A stretch of DNA of 64,000 bases from Lathyrus oleraceus (GCF_024323335.1 NC_066584.1:424910319-424974318), one strand, 5' to 3'; counted from the first letter of the stretch, positions 1 to 12,191 are shown. Notes: generated by a model from the letters alone, not told the origin. Translations and numbers: made by a program.

Positions 1-1153
1 CAAGACTGATCTTTCCGAAGAAGCTTGAATATAGGCGCACATGTGGCAGTCATGTGGGAAATGAATCTGGAAATATAATTCAAGCGGCCGAGAAAACCTC
101 TGACTTGCTTCTCAGTTTTGGGCGCAGGCATCTCTTGTATTGCTTTGACCCTTGCAGGATCAACTTCAATACCTTTCTCACTGACAATAAAGCCCAACAA
201 CGTACCAGAACGAACACCAAAAGTACATTTATTGGGATTCAAGCGGATTTTATACTTCCTCAAACGTTGGAATAGCTTCAACAAATGCTTAACATGTTCC
301 TCTTCATCAATTGATTTAGCAATCATGTGATCGACATAAACTTCAATCTCTTTATGCATCATATCATGAAAAAGAGTAGCCATTGCTCTCTGGTAAGTTG
401 CACCAGCATTCTTTAAACCGAAAGGCATCACTCTATAACAGAATGTTCCCTAGGGTGTAATGAATGTGGTCTTCTCCATATCCTCGGGTGCCATCTTAAT
501 CTGATTATATCTGGAAAATCCATCCATAAACGAAAAGACTTTAAATTTAGCAGTATTGTCTACTAACATATCAATGTGTGGCAGAGGGAAATCATCTTTC
601 GGACTGGCTTTATTCAAATCTCTATAATCGACGCACATGCGGACTTTTCCATCTTTCTTTCGCACAAGCACAATATTGGCCACCCATTGCGGATACTCAA
701 CAGTTACAAGGAAACCGACATCAATCTGCTTCTAGACTTCCTCTTTGATCTTCACAGCCATATCAGGATGCGTTCTTCTCAACTTCTGCTTGACTGGCGG
801 GCATTCTGGATTCAACGGCAGTCTATTCTCCACAATATCAGAATCCAACCCAGGCATGTCTTGATAGGACCAAGCAAACACATCTGAATACTCTTGAAGA
901 AGATCAATCAACCCCTTCTTAGCATCTAGACACAGTCGAGACCTAATCTTGACTTCCTTCACATCATCTTCGGAACCCAAGTTGACTAGCTCAATCTGCT
1001 CTTTAAACGGCTAAATAATCTTTTCATCTTTCTCAAGAAGATGAGACAACTCATTACTCACTTCTACATCACTTTCCTCCTCGGCCTCAAACACGGAATT
1101 TAAAATTTGGAGAAGGAGAAGGGTCATTGTATTCAATGGGGTTAGGAACCAAC
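1..1153 (-). pseudogene. Element B pol exon 2: reverse transcriptase, broken
   Basis: Translation of the minus strand gives the RT core with CVDYRDLNKAS and FPLPHID motifs (450-683), then PFGLKNAG and the catalytic box, and continues to base 1 towards the RT/RNase H linker. The upstream part carries the SVDIFAWSYQDMPGLD-like block usual for Tat elements (732-980). Breaks seen: a 1-nt deletion near 1095, an in-frame TAG near 1012, a TAG at 732-734, and a TAG at about 450 where the family has Trp. The catalytic YVDD reads YVDH at 327-338, so the second metal-binding Asp is missing. The enzyme would be inactive even without the stops. Confidence 0.9.
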
Positions 1154-1404
1154 CTGCATAATGATTTGATATTTTGATTTTAGAGAAGTGAATTTGTGAC
1201 CAAATATTATGCAGATGGACAATTATATTGTTTTTTTATGTTTTTTGTGATTACCATTTTCAGAATAAAGCAAAAAGTAAAAATAAACATCAAGATGTGG
1301 ATGAATAGAATTAATTTTATTGATGATCAATTTAAAATGCCCAACAATGTTCACTTCTCCCTTAGGCATAGGAGAAGGATTTTAAGATATAAAAAACAAA
1401 TTAC
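1154..1404 (-). other. Ogre intron between protease and RT regions
   Basis: The protease-side ORF ends in a stop just after a GTAATTTG donor (intron starts at 1404). An acceptor TTATGCAG ends at 1154. Joining the two sides keeps the frame: the split AA|G codon gives Lys and leads directly into the NPIEYNDPSPSPN block, which is typical of the region before RT in Ogre. The 251-bp intron is AT-rich. A spliced intron at this place is established for Ogre elements; use of these exact sites is inferred. Confidence 0.68.
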
Positions 1405-2701
1405 TTAGATCGATGCAAAATAACAGGAATATCAACAGCAGTCCAATTGTTGCATGTTTGTCCATGCGTCACAAAGTTGGTGCAGTCTTCCTCTTCATTG
1501 TCCTCTAGCACAGCAGCTAAGTGTTGTTCATTCCCATGAATGAACCCTCCGCTACGGAAACTGAGTTGCATCTCTTCTAATCTAACGGTTGATGAACCCT
1601 TTTGGAACCCCAAACCAGTTCTTCTATTGTTGTCGGTGACCTCTACCACGCGCCCCCACTGATCAGCAGGACCTTCTTCAATAATCTTCTGGGCATCTTT
1701 CAGAGAGGACATAGGTGCCCCAACTCTCTTCTCAGCAGCAATAGATAAGGCTTGGAACAACGTCCCAACCTCATCCTCAGCTTCCACATATGAAAAAGAT
1801 GAAAGATGGCTGACCAACAGTGCTTTCTCACCTCCCACAATCACCAACTTGCCATTCTTGACAAACTTGAGCTTCTGGTGCAGATTGGAAGTAATAGCTC
1901 CTGCTTCATGAATCCATGGCCTTCCCAACAAACAGTTGTAGGCCGGGTGAATATCCATTACCTGGAAGGTAATATGAAAATCACTCGGACCTATCTTGAT
2001 TGGAAGTTTCACTTCTCCAATGATTGTCTTGCGCGAGCCATTAAAGGCTTTGACAAATACTCCATTGTACCTCATGGGAGCTCCTTGGTACGATAACTTT
2101 GACAATGTTAATTTTGGAAGCACATTGAGTGACGACCCAATATCAACTAGCACGTTTGACAAAGCATCTTCCTTGCAATTCATCGAAATATGCAAAGCCA
2201 GATTGTGATTTCTTCCCTCCTCAGGGAGTTCTTCATCGCAAAAGCTCAAATTGTTGCATGAAGTGATGTTAGCTACAATATGATCAAATTGAGCTACAGT
2301 AACGTCTTGCTCCACGTATTCCTGTTCGAGAACTCTCTAGAGTGCTTCTCTGTGCGCTTTAGAATTTAAAAGTAGAGACAACACGGAAATCTTATAGGGA
2401 GTCTGAAGCAACTGCTTAACCACGGTAAATTCACTCCTCTTGATCAGTCGGAGTACCTCATCATCATCACTATTGGCTTTCAAATTGCTGGATTCACCAG
2501 ACTTATCTCTTGAATAGGCCACATGATCTACCATAGGCACCTCCGCCTTCGTACCAACAATCAAATCTTCCTTACTCTCTGGGACAACTGGCCCCAAAAC
2601 TTGACCACTGCGGGTCACCTTCGTAACATCTGCAATGCTTACTACTGAACTGGTCGGAGGCAACGGGACCTCTTGACCTTTCTCAATCATTGTAGCATTG
2701 T
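1405..2701 (-). pseudogene. Element B gag-pro C-terminal part with aspartic protease
   Basis: The reading frame from 2701 to 1405 is open except for one TAG at 2337-2339. The aspartic protease shows the motif VDIGSSLNVLP (catalytic Asp codon near 2144), with Ile where DTG or DSG is usual, followed by the flap-side motif NCLLGRPWIHEAGA. A conserved block after the protease (WGRVVEV...GLGF, near 1640) has a counterpart in element A. At 2702 the frame is cut by the solo LTR; the other half of the frame resumes at 16716 and the two sides match in frame once the LTR and one ATTGG copy are ignored. Apparent coding sequence between 2707 and 2753 belongs to the LTR. Confidence 0.88.
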
Positions 2702-2706
2702 ATTGG
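2702..2706. repeat. Target site duplication ATTGG, left copy (solo LTR)
   Basis: ATTGG directly precedes the TGTCGCAT end of the solo LTR and recurs at 16711-16715 directly after its other end. Five bases is the normal duplication length for Ty3/gypsy integration. Confidence 0.9.
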
Positions 2707-2891
2707 TGTCGCATCGCGAAAAATAACCGGCGGGAAAAACACAGAGCCGCCACCGTGCGTTATTTATCCCAAAGGAGGGAAAGGAAACGCTCGAAGTAAA
2801 CCTGAAAAATGGAAAGGAATGGTCTTACGACCAGAGATTGCTAGGTACGGGAGTCGGTTACGTAAGGGGAAGGTATTAGCACCCCTCACGT

Positions 2892-2907
2892 CCGTCGTAC
2901 TCGACGG
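2892..2907 (-). other. TACT-loop hairpin of the solo LTR
   Basis: Perfect 6-bp stem CCGTCG/CGACGG closing the loop TACT (AGTA in the LTR sense strand). It lies beside the block GTATTAGCACC that all Ogre LTRs here share. Equivalent hairpins with different stems occur at 21423, 36776, 50566, 50804 and 54063. Confidence 0.75.
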
Positions 2908-3015
2908 GATCCACGCTCAAAAGAAAAGAATAAGGTTGCTAAGAGACTGCTCAAACAACTTCACCAAACTGGAATAATAACACAGGTGAAAGAAGACGGA
3001 GGAAGCGGACTCGGC

Positions 3016-3550
3016 AGGATGTCGCATCCTGGGCCTACGTAGTTTGTCAGAAACAAACATCAGAGTCGACGTAGTTCAGGAAATGAGGAACACGCTCTCT
3101 AGGACATCGCGTCCTATGCATACGTATCTTCTCTATCCAGAGAAAGAATCAGAGCATTCGTAGCTCGGCTAACGCACGCCGAAACAAAACACTGAAAAGA
3201 GACGCTGAGACCTCAAAAGAAACACACAACAGGAAACGCAAACAGGAAACAAAATGCCAATAAATGGACTTACATCCGGCTCCGAACGAACAAACGCAAA
3301 CAGGAAACAGAATGCCAATAAATGGACTTACATCCGACTCCAAACACACATGAGAAGGGAAAAAAGGGTCTCGATTGCAACGAGGGAAAGAGAAAAGGAA
3401 GGTCTCGATCGCAACGAGGGCGAGAGAAAAGAATCGCAACGAGGGCGAAAACCAGCAAGGATTAAATGTTAGTCGTCAGTCAAACTCGGCAAGACATCGC
3501 ATCTCGTGCCTACGTATCTCATCTGAACATGAGAATCAGAGTTGTCGTAG
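3016..3550 (-). other. Three twin-hairpin modules in the solo LTR
   Basis: Module 1 (3016-3074): AGGATG/CATCCT stem, then CTACG...CGTAG enclosing GTTTGT/ACAAAC. Module 2 (3101-3162): AGGAC/GTCCT, then TACG...CGTA enclosing TTCTCT/AGAGAA. Module 3 (3490-3550): weaker first stem, then CTACG...CGTAG enclosing TCTCAT/ATGAGA. The frame is conserved while the inner stems differ and remain paired. Two short repeats containing a GGACTTACATC core lie between modules 2 and 3 (about 3240-3350). Confidence 0.7.
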
Positions 3551-3762
3551 TTCGGCTAACCTATTTCTGTTTGTTTTGTGTTTTTTAGATGACCGACGTT
3601 ACTACGCAATCTACCGGATGCTCGACCTTTGGAGACTTACTCACCTGCAGTAGAAGGAGTTAACGTGTCCTTAAGAGAAGATAAATTTTGTTTGTGTTTT
3701 AGGAATGCTCATGCAAGAAAGGAAGTCCTAGACGAAGGAACCGTGCTACCTTAATCGACATG

Positions 3763-3767
3763 CAAAC
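3763..3767. repeat. Target site duplication CAAAC, left copy (Tekay-like element)
   Basis: CAAAC abuts the left LTR start and is repeated at 12187-12191 after the right LTR. The uninterrupted site is seen in element A LTRs as CTCTCGTTTGCATGTC (near 35873), which confirms the insertion point. Confidence 0.93.
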
Positions 3768-5707
3768 TGTAACACCCTTCTAAAATACCCCAAACATTTA
3801 ATTAAAATAATAAAAACATCAATCAGAGTAATTATGCCCTGAAGGGTGTCACACAATATTTCACACTATTCGCCATAAATATTTAGTCATGCTCATTATT
3901 TAACTCAAAATATAAAGTATTGCACAATACGCATCGGATAGAGATCAAATCGATCATTCAAACATGTAACATACTACATGTAAACTGGTTCAACAATCAT
4001 CAACAACACAATTAAAATGTTCCCTCCCGATGTTACATCTATCAGAGCATGACCCACTAGGGAGACTACACTAGACTCCAAGCATTAGCTTCTACTCAAC
4101 TCATTGCTCGTTACCTGAAAAATAGTTGTAAGGGTGAGTTCTTCAATCGATATAATAAGCATTATAAATTATCATGTCATGTTAAGTGAATAACACATTT
4201 CATCACCCAAATTAGATTACACATTCAGCAACGGCAATATCAAATCAATCATACTCATACTCAATATCAACACAACCACACGTATAATATTGGAATACAT
4301 CCATTCATATTATACGCCATACATACATTATGCAATGAGACTCCACACATGCGGTACCGACTATTCTTGAACATATAGTTCAAGCTCACCGATCAAATCC
4401 AGATACGGCTACTAAGCTCACTAGTCCCACTCATTTGAGATCTAATGACTCACTCACTAATTCCTCACTATGGGAATTAGCTACAGCCCCAAAGGCTATG
4501 CTATGCACACTAATCATCTAGCATGCAAACATCAACAACAAATTCACAATGATTCACTCACTAATTCCTCACCATGGGAATTAGCTACAACCCCAAGGGC
4601 TATGCTATGCACGCTAATCATCTAGCAATGCAACATCAACAACAATCCACAATGGACATATGCTCACACTCTAAGCCATACAACAGTCCATTCACAAATA
4701 CATGCACAATATATACATTCACAGCATTATGCATACCATCAGACATCATCGACACATGTATCAAAACATCATATCATGTCAAATAATTAAACACAGTATT
4801 AGCACACTCTACTAATACCTATACTGCTCAAAACAGCGGGAATAATCCCTACCATATCGCACACTGATATAGGCAACCACCAATTAGGCACACAACATTT
4901 AAATTAACAATTTTTCCACTCTGCAACAGTGTTAACCGGTTAACGCCCTGGGTTAACCGGTTAACGCAGGCAAAACACGCTTACTACCCAAAACTTATCA
5001 GCGTTAACCGGTTAACGCCCTGGGTTAACCGGTTAACGCAGGCAAAACAGCACTAATTCTCAATTCGTAACAGTGTTAACCGGTTAACACCCTGGGTTAA
5101 CCGGTTAACGCAGACAAAACAGCAGTTCCTGCGCTAACACAAAGCAGAATGCAGAATTCTCCGCATTTTCCGCCGTTAGAGGACTTCCGGACCTCCGATT
5201 CCAATTCCGTAAAAAGCTATACGTCCAGTAAATTACGACACACACCCTTATCGATTCAATTACAGTTTTTAACACAGTTTATCCAACATCATTTTCAGCA
5301 TTCACAATCCCAATTAGGGTCAATTCAAGGTTTATCACTACCCATTACATGCTAACCCATAATACCCATTAAACGACGATAAACCCCCCTTACCTGAGTT
5401 AATCCGGCGAATCTTTAAGCTCCAAGCTCTTCTCTTCTTCAACCCTCTTCCTCTTGCTCTGCCTCTTGCCCTTTTCCTCTTTCAGCCGCTTCTCTGAGTT
5501 TCACGTGAAAACCTTATTTTCCAAATGAAACTCTTTTTCCTTATTCCAACTTATATATTTTCCAAATTATATTATTATTCCAATAATAATAATAATTCAA
5601 TAATTCCAAAATAATAATAATAATAATAATCCAATTATCTAATTAAATTAATAAATATATTATTAACTTAATTTAAATAATTATCATATTATTATCGGGG
5701 TGTTACA
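3768..5707 (-). repeat. 3' LTR of the Tekay-like element
   Basis: Same length as the right LTR (1940 bp) and nearly identical. It has an AAT-rich tract near 5570-5690, a candidate TATA (TATATAAG on minus, 5550-5557), and six GTTAACCGGTTAAC palindromes (4931-5109). Confidence 0.95.
4931..5109. promoter_or_regulatory. Six 14-bp palindromes GTTAACCGGTTAAC, left LTR
   Basis: Perfect palindromes start at 4931, 4952, 5003, 5024, 5075 and 5096. Pairs are 21 bp apart and pairs repeat every 72 bp, with spacers GCCCTGG or ACCCTGG. Neighbouring copies could also form a 14-bp stem with a 7-nt loop in RNA. The halves contain GGTTAA, a core seen in GT-box (trihelix factor) sites; that link is only a suggestion. 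Confidence 0.8.
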
Positions 5708-5720
5708 ACTCTCCCCCACT
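5708..5720 (-). other. Polypurine tract of the Tekay-like element
   Basis: On the minus strand AGTGGGGGAGAGT lies directly upstream of the 3' LTR start, as expected for the plus-strand primer. It follows the gag-pol stop by about 30 bases. Confidence 0.85.
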
Positions 5721-5749
5721 AAAAGAGTTTTCGTCCTCGAAAACATACC

Positions 5750-8700
5750 TCAAGCGAACAACTCTGGGTAAGACTCCTTCATCTTACTCTCTAGTTCCCA
5801 AGTCACATTGCCACCAGCTGATCCTCCCCAAGCTACCTTCACTAAGGCAATCTCTTTACCCCGCAACTGCTTCAACTCTCGATCCTCAATCCTCATAGGT
5901 GATGTTTCAACAGTCAGGTTATCTCTCACCTGTACATCATCTATTTGGACTACATGCGACGGATCATGAATGTACCTCCTCAGCTGAGACACATGAAAAA
6001 CCTCATGCAAATTCGCAAGCGACGGCGGTAAAGCGATACGATAGGCTACCTCCCCTATCCTCTCCAAAATCTGATAAGGACCAATAAATCGAGGTGTCAA
6101 CTTCTTCGACTTCAAAGCTCGACCAACACCAGTTATCGGAGTGACACGAAGAAACACATGATCTCCCTCTTGGAACTCAAGTGACTTCCTCCTCCTGTCA
6201 TGATAACTCTTCTGACGACTCTGAGCAATTCTCATCTTCTCCTGAATCATCTTAATCTTTTCCGTAGTTTGTTGAACAATCTCCGGTCCAACCACAACGC
6301 TCTCACCGGACTCATACCAACATAAAGGTGTCCGACATCTCCTACCATACAAAGCTTCAAACGGTGCCATACCAATGCTCGAATGAAAACTATTGTTGTA
6401 GGTAAACTCAATCAAAGGTAAATAACAATCCCAAGCACCTCCCTTTTCCAAAACACAAGCTCTCAAAAGATCCTCTAATGACTGAATCGTCCTCTCAGTC
6501 TGACCATCAGTCTGCGGATGATATGCAGAACTCAATCTCAGCTTAGTTCCCAAAGCCCTCTGCAAACCTTCCCAGAACTTCGATGTAAATCTAGGATCTC
6601 TGTCCGAAACAATACTCGACGGAATACCATGCAAACTTACAATCTTCTCAATATACAACTCGGCTAATCTCTCTAACGGATAATCCATTCTGATCGGAAT
6701 GAAATGAGCCGATTTTGTCAATCTGTCAACAATCACCCAAATAGCTTCACAATTCTTACTTGTCCTCGGTAAACCAGAAACAAAATCCATACTGATACTA
6801 TCCCACTTCCACTCTGGATCAGCCAACGGTTGCATTAGCCCAGACGGCTTCTGATGCTCAATCTTTGACTTCTGACAAGTCAAACAGGAATAAACAAAAC
6901 TCGCAATTTCTTTCTTCATTCCCGGCCACCAAAATAACTTTTTCAAATCATGATACATCTTCGTAGCTCCAGGATGAATACTCAGGCCACTACGATGTCC
7001 TTCTTCAAGAATACTCTTCTTAAGTTCGATAACATCCGGAATACACACCCGATTACCAAATTTCAAAACACCATTCTCATCAAATCTGAATTCACCACCT
7101 TGACCTTGATTCACTAAAGTCAACTTATCAACCAAAAGCATATCGGATTTCTGACCCTCTCTAATCTCATCCAGAATACCACTTGTTAACTTCAACATTC
7201 CCAATTTAACACTATTGTGAGTACTTTCACACACCAAACTCAAGTCTCTAAACTGCTCAATTAAATCCAATTCTTTAACCATTAACATAGACATATGCAA
7301 TGATTTCCGACTCAATGCATCAGCCACTACGTTTGCTTTACCCGGATGGTAATTCAAACCAAACTCATAATCCTTCAGAAATTCTAACCATCTCCTCTGT
7401 CTCATATTCAGCTCTTTCTGATCAAACAAATACTTTAAACTTTTATGGTCACTGAAAACCTCAAATCTTGACCCATACAAGTAATGCCTCCATAATTTCA
7501 GAACAAATACCACAGCTGCCAACTCTAAATCATGTGTCGGATAGTTCCTCTCATGAACCCTCAGTTGTCTCGAAGCATAAGCTATAACCTGCTTATTCTG
7601 CATCAACACACCACCTAAACCCAACAATGAAGCATCACAGTAAACTTCAAATGATTCCGACGGACTCGGTAATATAATAATAGGAGCAGTAGTTAACCTT
7701 CTCTTTAACTCTTGGAAACCTCCTTCACATTTTGAGTCCCAAACAAACGCTTGCCCCTTTCTAGTCAACATCGTCAACGGTAACGCCAACTTCGAAAATC
7801 CCTCAATGAACTTCCTATAATAACCAGCCAATCCCAGGAAACTGCGAATCTCAGCAACAGACTTCGGAGCTTCCCACTTAGACACCGCTTCTATCTTAGA
7901 AGGATCAACAGCAACACCACCTCTTGAAATCACATGACCAAGAAAACTAACCTCTTCTAACCAAAATTCACATTTAGAGAGTTTAGCAAATAACTTCTTT
8001 TCTCGGAGAACTTCTAAAACCACTCTCAAATGCTCAGCATGCTCTTCTTCAGATTTCGAATACACCAAAATGTCATCAATAAACACCACAACAAACTGGT
8101 CTAGGTACGGATGGAAAATTCTATTCATATACTCCATGAATACTCCAGGCGCATTAGTCACACCAAAAGGCATTACAGAATACTCATAATGTCCATACCT
8201 CGTTCTAAAAGCTGTCTTCTGAATATCCTCAGTTTTCACACGTATCTGATGATACCCAGATCTCAAATCTATCTTGCTGAACACACTCGCACCAACCAAC
8301 TGATCCATCAAATCATCAATCCTCGGCAAAGGATACCGATTCTTGATCGTCACTTTATTCAGTTGCCTGTAGTCCACACACAACCTCATAGTACCTTCTT
8401 TCTTCTTAACCAATAACACTGGTGCACCCCACGGTGACACACTCGGACGAATAAATTTCTTATCCAACAGATCTTCCAACTGACTCTTCAATTCAGTTAA
8501 CTCAACAGCAGACATACGATACGGAGCCATCGATATCGGTCTAGTACCAGGTACCAAATCAATCGAGAACTCAACTTCACGCTCTGGCGGTAATTCATTC
8601 ACTTCTTCTGGAAACACATCAGGAAAATCACACACCACGGCTAGATCGCCAATCACCAGTTTATCTTTAGCCTCCAAAGTCGCTAACAGCATAAACAACT

Positions 8701-10120
8701 CTGCCCCATCCGCTACTGCCTCATTCACCTGCCTCGCTGATAGAACCACACTCTCTCCTACCTCAACCTCAGGAAATATTACAGTCTTATCAAAACAGTT
8801 GATGGAAACCCGGTTAAACACCAACCAGTTCATACCCAAGATAACGTCAATCTGCACTAGTGGAAGACACACAAGGTCTATCCCAAAATCTCTACCAAAA
8901 ATACTCAAAGGACAACTCAAGCAAACTGAAGTAGTAGTCACTGAACCCTTTGCAGGAGTATCAATCACCATACTACCATACATCTCAGATATCTCTAACT
9001 TAAGTTTCACAGCACAATCCAAAGATATAAAGGAATGAGTTGCACCTGTGTCAATAATAGCTACAAGAGGAAAGCCATTAATATAACACGTACCTCGGAT
9101 CAAACGATCATCTGCAGAAGTCTCAGAACCCGATAAAGCAAAGACCTTGCCTCCTGACTGATTCTCTTTCTTCGGCTTAGGACACTGTGGACTGATATGA
9201 CCCAACTCTCCACAGTTGAAACAAGTTACAGTCTTCAACCGACACTCTGCAGCCAAATGACCACCTTTTCCACACTTGAAACACTTCATCTCAGCACTGG
9301 TACACTCATGGACACGATGTCCAGCCCGACCACATCTATAACACTTAGCAGGGGCACTAGAGTCTCCCCCACTAGGCCTCTTCATCCCACTCTGTCTCTG
9401 AAAACCTTTGCCAGCTGCATACGGTTTTCCACGATCATTCTGATTCTTGCCTTTCCTATCAACCCTTTGCTGATAGCTCTCTGCTCTGGCTTTGGAATCC
9501 TGTTCAAAAATCCTGCAACAGTCAACCAAGTCAGAAAACACTCTGATCCGCTGATATCCAATAGCCTGCTTGATCTCGGGACGTAACCCGTTCTCAAACT
9601 TCACACATTTCGAAAATTCCCCAGCAGCCTCATTATAGGGAGTATAATACTTTGACAGCTCTGTGAACTTAGCAGCATACTCAGTAACAGACTTGTTACC
9701 CTGCTTCAATTCCAAGAACTCTATCTCTTTCTTTCCTCTAACATCTTCTGGAAAGTACTTCCTCAGGAATCTCTCTCTGAACACAGCCCAAGTGATTTCA
9801 GCATTCCCAGCAGTTTCCAACTCAGTGCGGGTAGCAACCCACCAATCATCAGCTTCTTCTGACAGCATATGCGTACCGAACCTGACCTTCTGGTTATCGG
9901 CACACTCAGTCACTCGGAAGATTCTCTCTATCTCCTTCAACCACTTCTGAGCGCCATCTGGATCGTATGCTCCCTTGAACATTGGAGGATTGTTCTTCTG
10001 GAACTCACTCAGTTGACGAGCAGCTCCCATTCCCACAACATTCGGATTTCCTCCAAGTACTCCAGCTAGCATACCCAGAGCCTCAGCAATCGCAGCATCA
10101 TCTCTACCTCTTCCAGCCAT
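5750..10120 (-). CDS. Intact gag-pol polyprotein of the Tekay-like element, 1456 aa
   Basis: One uninterrupted ORF for all retrotransposition functions. Gag capsid region about residues 45-210; three CCHC zinc knuckles at 260-273, 280-293 and 300-313. Aspartic protease DTG at 357-359. Reverse transcriptase about 540-800 with the catalytic FIDD at 680-683. RNase H with D829, E866, D891 and D934. Integrase with an HHCC finger (H1042, H1049, C1079, C1082) and a D1112, D1173, E1209 triad whose last two members have the standard 35-residue spacing. The C-terminus (about 1408-1455) resembles a chromodomain, which in chromoviruses guides integration to heterochromatin. The ATG at 10120 lies about 110 bases after the primer site and no better start is seen. 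No broken motif was found, so the element could be active; expression cannot be judged. Confidence 0.95.
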   Translation of the reverse strand: MAGRGRDDAAIAEALGMLAGVLGGNPNVVGMGAARQLSEFQKNNPPMFKGAYDPDGAQKWLKEIERIFRVTECADNQKVRFGTHMLSEEADDWWVATRTELETAGNAEITWAVFRERFLRKYFPEDVRGKKEIEFLELKQGNKSVTEYAAKFTELSKYYTPYNEAAGEFSKCVKFENGLRPEIKQAIGYQRIRVFSDLVDCCRIFEQDSKARAESYQQRVDRKGKNQNDRGKPYAAGKGFQRQSGMKRPSGGDSSAPAKCYRCGRAGHRVHECTSAEMKCFKCGKGGHLAAECRLKTVTCFNCGELGHISPQCPKPKKENQSGGKVFALSGSETSADDRLIRGTCYINGFPLVAIIDTGATHSFISLDCAVKLKLEISEMYGSMVIDTPAKGSVTTTSVCLSCPLSIFGRDFGIDLVCLPLVQIDVILGMNWLVFNRVSINCFDKTVIFPEVEVGESVVLSARQVNEAVADGAELFMLLATLEAKDKLVIGDLAVVCDFPDVFPEEVNELPPEREVEFSIDLVPGTRPISMAPYRMSAVELTELKSQLEDLLDKKFIRPSVSPWGAPVLLVKKKEGTMRLCVDYRQLNKVTIKNRYPLPRIDDLMDQLVGASVFSKIDLRSGYHQIRVKTEDIQKTAFRTRYGHYEYSVMPFGVTNAPGVFMEYMNRIFHPYLDQFVVVFIDDILVYSKSEEEHAEHLRVVLEVLREKKLFAKLSKCEFWLEEVSFLGHVISRGGVAVDPSKIEAVSKWEAPKSVAEIRSFLGLAGYYRKFIEGFSKLALPLTMLTRKGQAFVWDSKCEGGFQELKRRLTTAPIIILPSPSESFEVYCDASLLGLGGVLMQNKQVIAYASRQLRVHERNYPTHDLELAAVVFVLKLWRHYLYGSRFEVFSDHKSLKYLFDQKELNMRQRRWLEFLKDYEFGLNYHPGKANVVADALSRKSLHMSMLMVKELDLIEQFRDLSLVCESTHNSVKLGMLKLTSGILDEIREGQKSDMLLVDKLTLVNQGQGGEFRFDENGVLKFGNRVCIPDVIELKKSILEEGHRSGLSIHPGATKMYHDLKKLFWWPGMKKEIASFVYSCLTCQKSKIEHQKPSGLMQPLADPEWKWDSISMDFVSGLPRTSKNCEAIWVIVDRLTKSAHFIPIRMDYPLERLAELYIEKIVSLHGIPSSIVSDRDPRFTSKFWEGLQRALGTKLRLSSAYHPQTDGQTERTIQSLEDLLRACVLEKGGAWDCYLPLIEFTYNNSFHSSIGMAPFEALYGRRCRTPLCWYESGESVVVGPEIVQQTTEKIKMIQEKMRIAQSRQKSYHDRRRKSLEFQEGDHVFLRVTPITGVGRALKSKKLTPRFIGPYQILERIGEVAYRIALPPSLANLHEVFHVSQLRRYIHDPSHVVQIDDVQVRDNLTVETSPMRIEDRELKQLRGKEIALVKVAWGGSAGGNVTWELESKMKESYPELFA

Positions 10121-10230
10121 CTCTATTCTGAAAACCCAAACAAACTAAAACAATGAGTACTGATAGGGTTACACAACACCTATACCGTACAGGGGAAACA
10201 GAATAATTACGACTCGACTCGACCGACTAT

Positions 10231-10242
10231 GCTCTGATACCA
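10231..10242 (-). other. Primer binding site, initiator tRNA-Met type
   Basis: TGGTATCAGAGC on the minus strand, four bases from the 5' LTR end. This is the standard complement to the 3' end of plant initiator tRNA-Met. Confidence 0.95.
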
Positions 10243-11409
10243 CTAATGTAACACCCTTCTAAAATACCCCAAACATTTAATTAAAATAATAAAAACATCA
10301 ATCAGAGTAATTATGCCCTGAAGGGTGTCACACAATATTTCACACTATTCGCCATAAATATTTAGTCATGCTCATTATTTAACTCAAAACATAAAGTATT
10401 GCACAATACGCAGCGGATAGAGATCAAATCGATCATTCAAACATGTAACATACTACATGTAAACTGGTTCAACAATCATCAACAACACAATTAAAATGTT
10501 CCCTCCCGATGTTACATCTATCAGAGCATGACCCACTAGGGAGACTACACTAGACTCCAAGCATTAGCTTCTACTCAACTCATTGCTCGTTACCTGAAAA
10601 ATAGTTGTAAGGGTGAGTTCTTCAATCGATATAATAAGCATTATAAATTATCATGTCATGTTAAGTGAATAACACATTTCATCACCCAAATTAGATTACA
10701 CATTCAGCAACGGCAATATCAAATCAATCATACTCATACTCAATATCAACACAACCACACGTATAATATTGGAATACATCCATTCATATTATACGCCATA
10801 CATACATTATGCAATGAGACTCCACACATGCGGTACCGACTATTCTTGAACATATAGTTCAAGCTCACCGATCAAATCCAGATACGGCTACTAAGCTCAC
10901 TAGTCCCACTCATTTGAGATCTAATGACTCACTCACTAATTCCTCACTATGGGAATTAGCTACAGCCCCAAAGGCTATGCTATGCACACTAATCATCTAG
11001 CATGCAAACATCAACAACAAATTCACAATGATTCACTCACTAATTCCTCACCATGGGAATTAGCTACAACCCAAAGGGCTATGCTATGCACGCTAATCAT
11101 CTAGCAATGCAACATCAACAACAATCCACAATGGACATATGCTCACACTCTAAGCCATACAACAGTCCATTCACAAATACATGCACAATATATACATTCA
11201 CAGCATTATGCATACCATCAGACATCATCGACACATGTATCAAAACATCATATCATGTCAAATAATTAAACACAGTATTAGCACACTCTACTAATACCTA
11301 TACTGCTCAAAACAGCGGGAATAATCCCTACCATATCGCACACTGATATAGGCAACCACCAATTAGGCACACAACATTTAAATTAACAATTTTTCCACTC
11401 TGCAACAGT

Positions 11410-11588
11410 GTTAACCGGTTAACGCCCTGGGTTAACCGGTTAACGCAGGCAAAACACGCTTACTACCCAAAACTTATCAGCGTTAACCGGTTAACGCCCT
11501 GGGTTAACCGGTTAACGCAGGCAAAACAGCACTAATTCTCAATTCGTAACAGTGTTAACCGGTTAACACCCTGGGTTAACCGGTTAAC
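11410..11588. promoter_or_regulatory. Six 14-bp palindromes GTTAACCGGTTAAC, right LTR
   Basis: Identical layout to the left LTR, with starts at 11410, 11431, 11482, 11503, 11554 and 11575. In the 5' LTR they fall about 450-620 bases downstream of the candidate TATA, so they may also be transcribed. Confidence 0.8.
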
Positions 11589-12028
11589 GCAGACAAAACA
11601 GCAGTTCCTGCGCTAACACAAAGCAGAATGCAGAATTCTCCGCATTTTCCGCCGTTAGAGGACTTCCGGACCTCCGATTCCAATTCCGTAAAAAGCTATA
11701 CGTCCAGTAAATTACGACACACACCCTTATCGATTCAATTACAGTTTTTAACACAGTTTATCCAACATCATTTTCAGCATTCACAATCCCAATTAGGGTC
11801 AATTCAAGGTTTATCACTACCCATTACATGCTAACCCATAATACCCATTAAACGACGATAAACCCCCCTTACCTGAGTTAATCCGGCGAATCTTTAAGCT
11901 CCAAGCTCTTCTCTTCTTCAACCCTCTTCCTCTTGCTCTGCCTCTTGCCCTTTTCCTCTTTCAGCCGCTTCTCTGAGTTTCACGTGAAAACCTTATTTTC
12001 CAAATGAAACTCTTTTTCCTTATTCCAA

Positions 12029-12036
12029 CTTATATA
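12029..12036 (-). promoter_or_regulatory. Candidate TATA box of the Tekay-like 5' LTR
   Basis: TATATAAG on the minus strand about 150 bases into the LTR, in AT-rich DNA, followed by a purine-rich stretch. The transcription start is not determined. Confidence 0.5.
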
Positions 12037-12186
12037 TTTTCCAAATTATATTATTATTCCAATAATAATAATAATTCAATAATTCCAAAATAATAATAAT
12101 AATAATAATCCAATTATCTAATTAAATTAATAAATATATTATTAACTTAATTTAAATAATTATCATATTATTATCGGGGTGTTACA

Positions 12187-12191
12187 CAAAC
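12187..12191. repeat. Target site duplication CAAAC, right copy (Tekay-like element)
   Basis: Directly follows the right LTR and matches 3763-3767; the solo LTR sequence resumes here. Confidence 0.93.

Larger units (their letters stand above)
3768..12186 (-). mobile_element. Complete young Tekay-like chromovirus (Ty3/gypsy)
   Basis: An 8419-bp element with two 1940-bp LTRs (TGTAAC...GTTACA), an initiator-Met-type primer site, one intact gag-pol ORF, a polypurine tract and a 5-bp duplication. I could see only three substitutions between the LTRs (3911/10390, 3934/10413, 4594/11073), about 0.15%, so the insertion is recent. With the often used plant LTR rate of 1.3e-8 per site per year that is of the order of 0.1 million years or less. 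Assignment to Tekay rests on the gag-pol layout and a C-terminal chromodomain-like end; another chromovirus clade is possible. Confidence 0.93.
10247..12186 (-). repeat. 5' LTR of the Tekay-like element
   Basis: 1940 bp and nearly identical to the left LTR. It should hold the promoter that drives gag-pol towards lower coordinates. Confidence 0.95.

Noticed and set aside
4574..4786. 70-codon ORF, identical copy at 11053-11265
   Set aside because: Both lie in the Tekay LTRs; identity reflects LTR duplication and there is no known domain.
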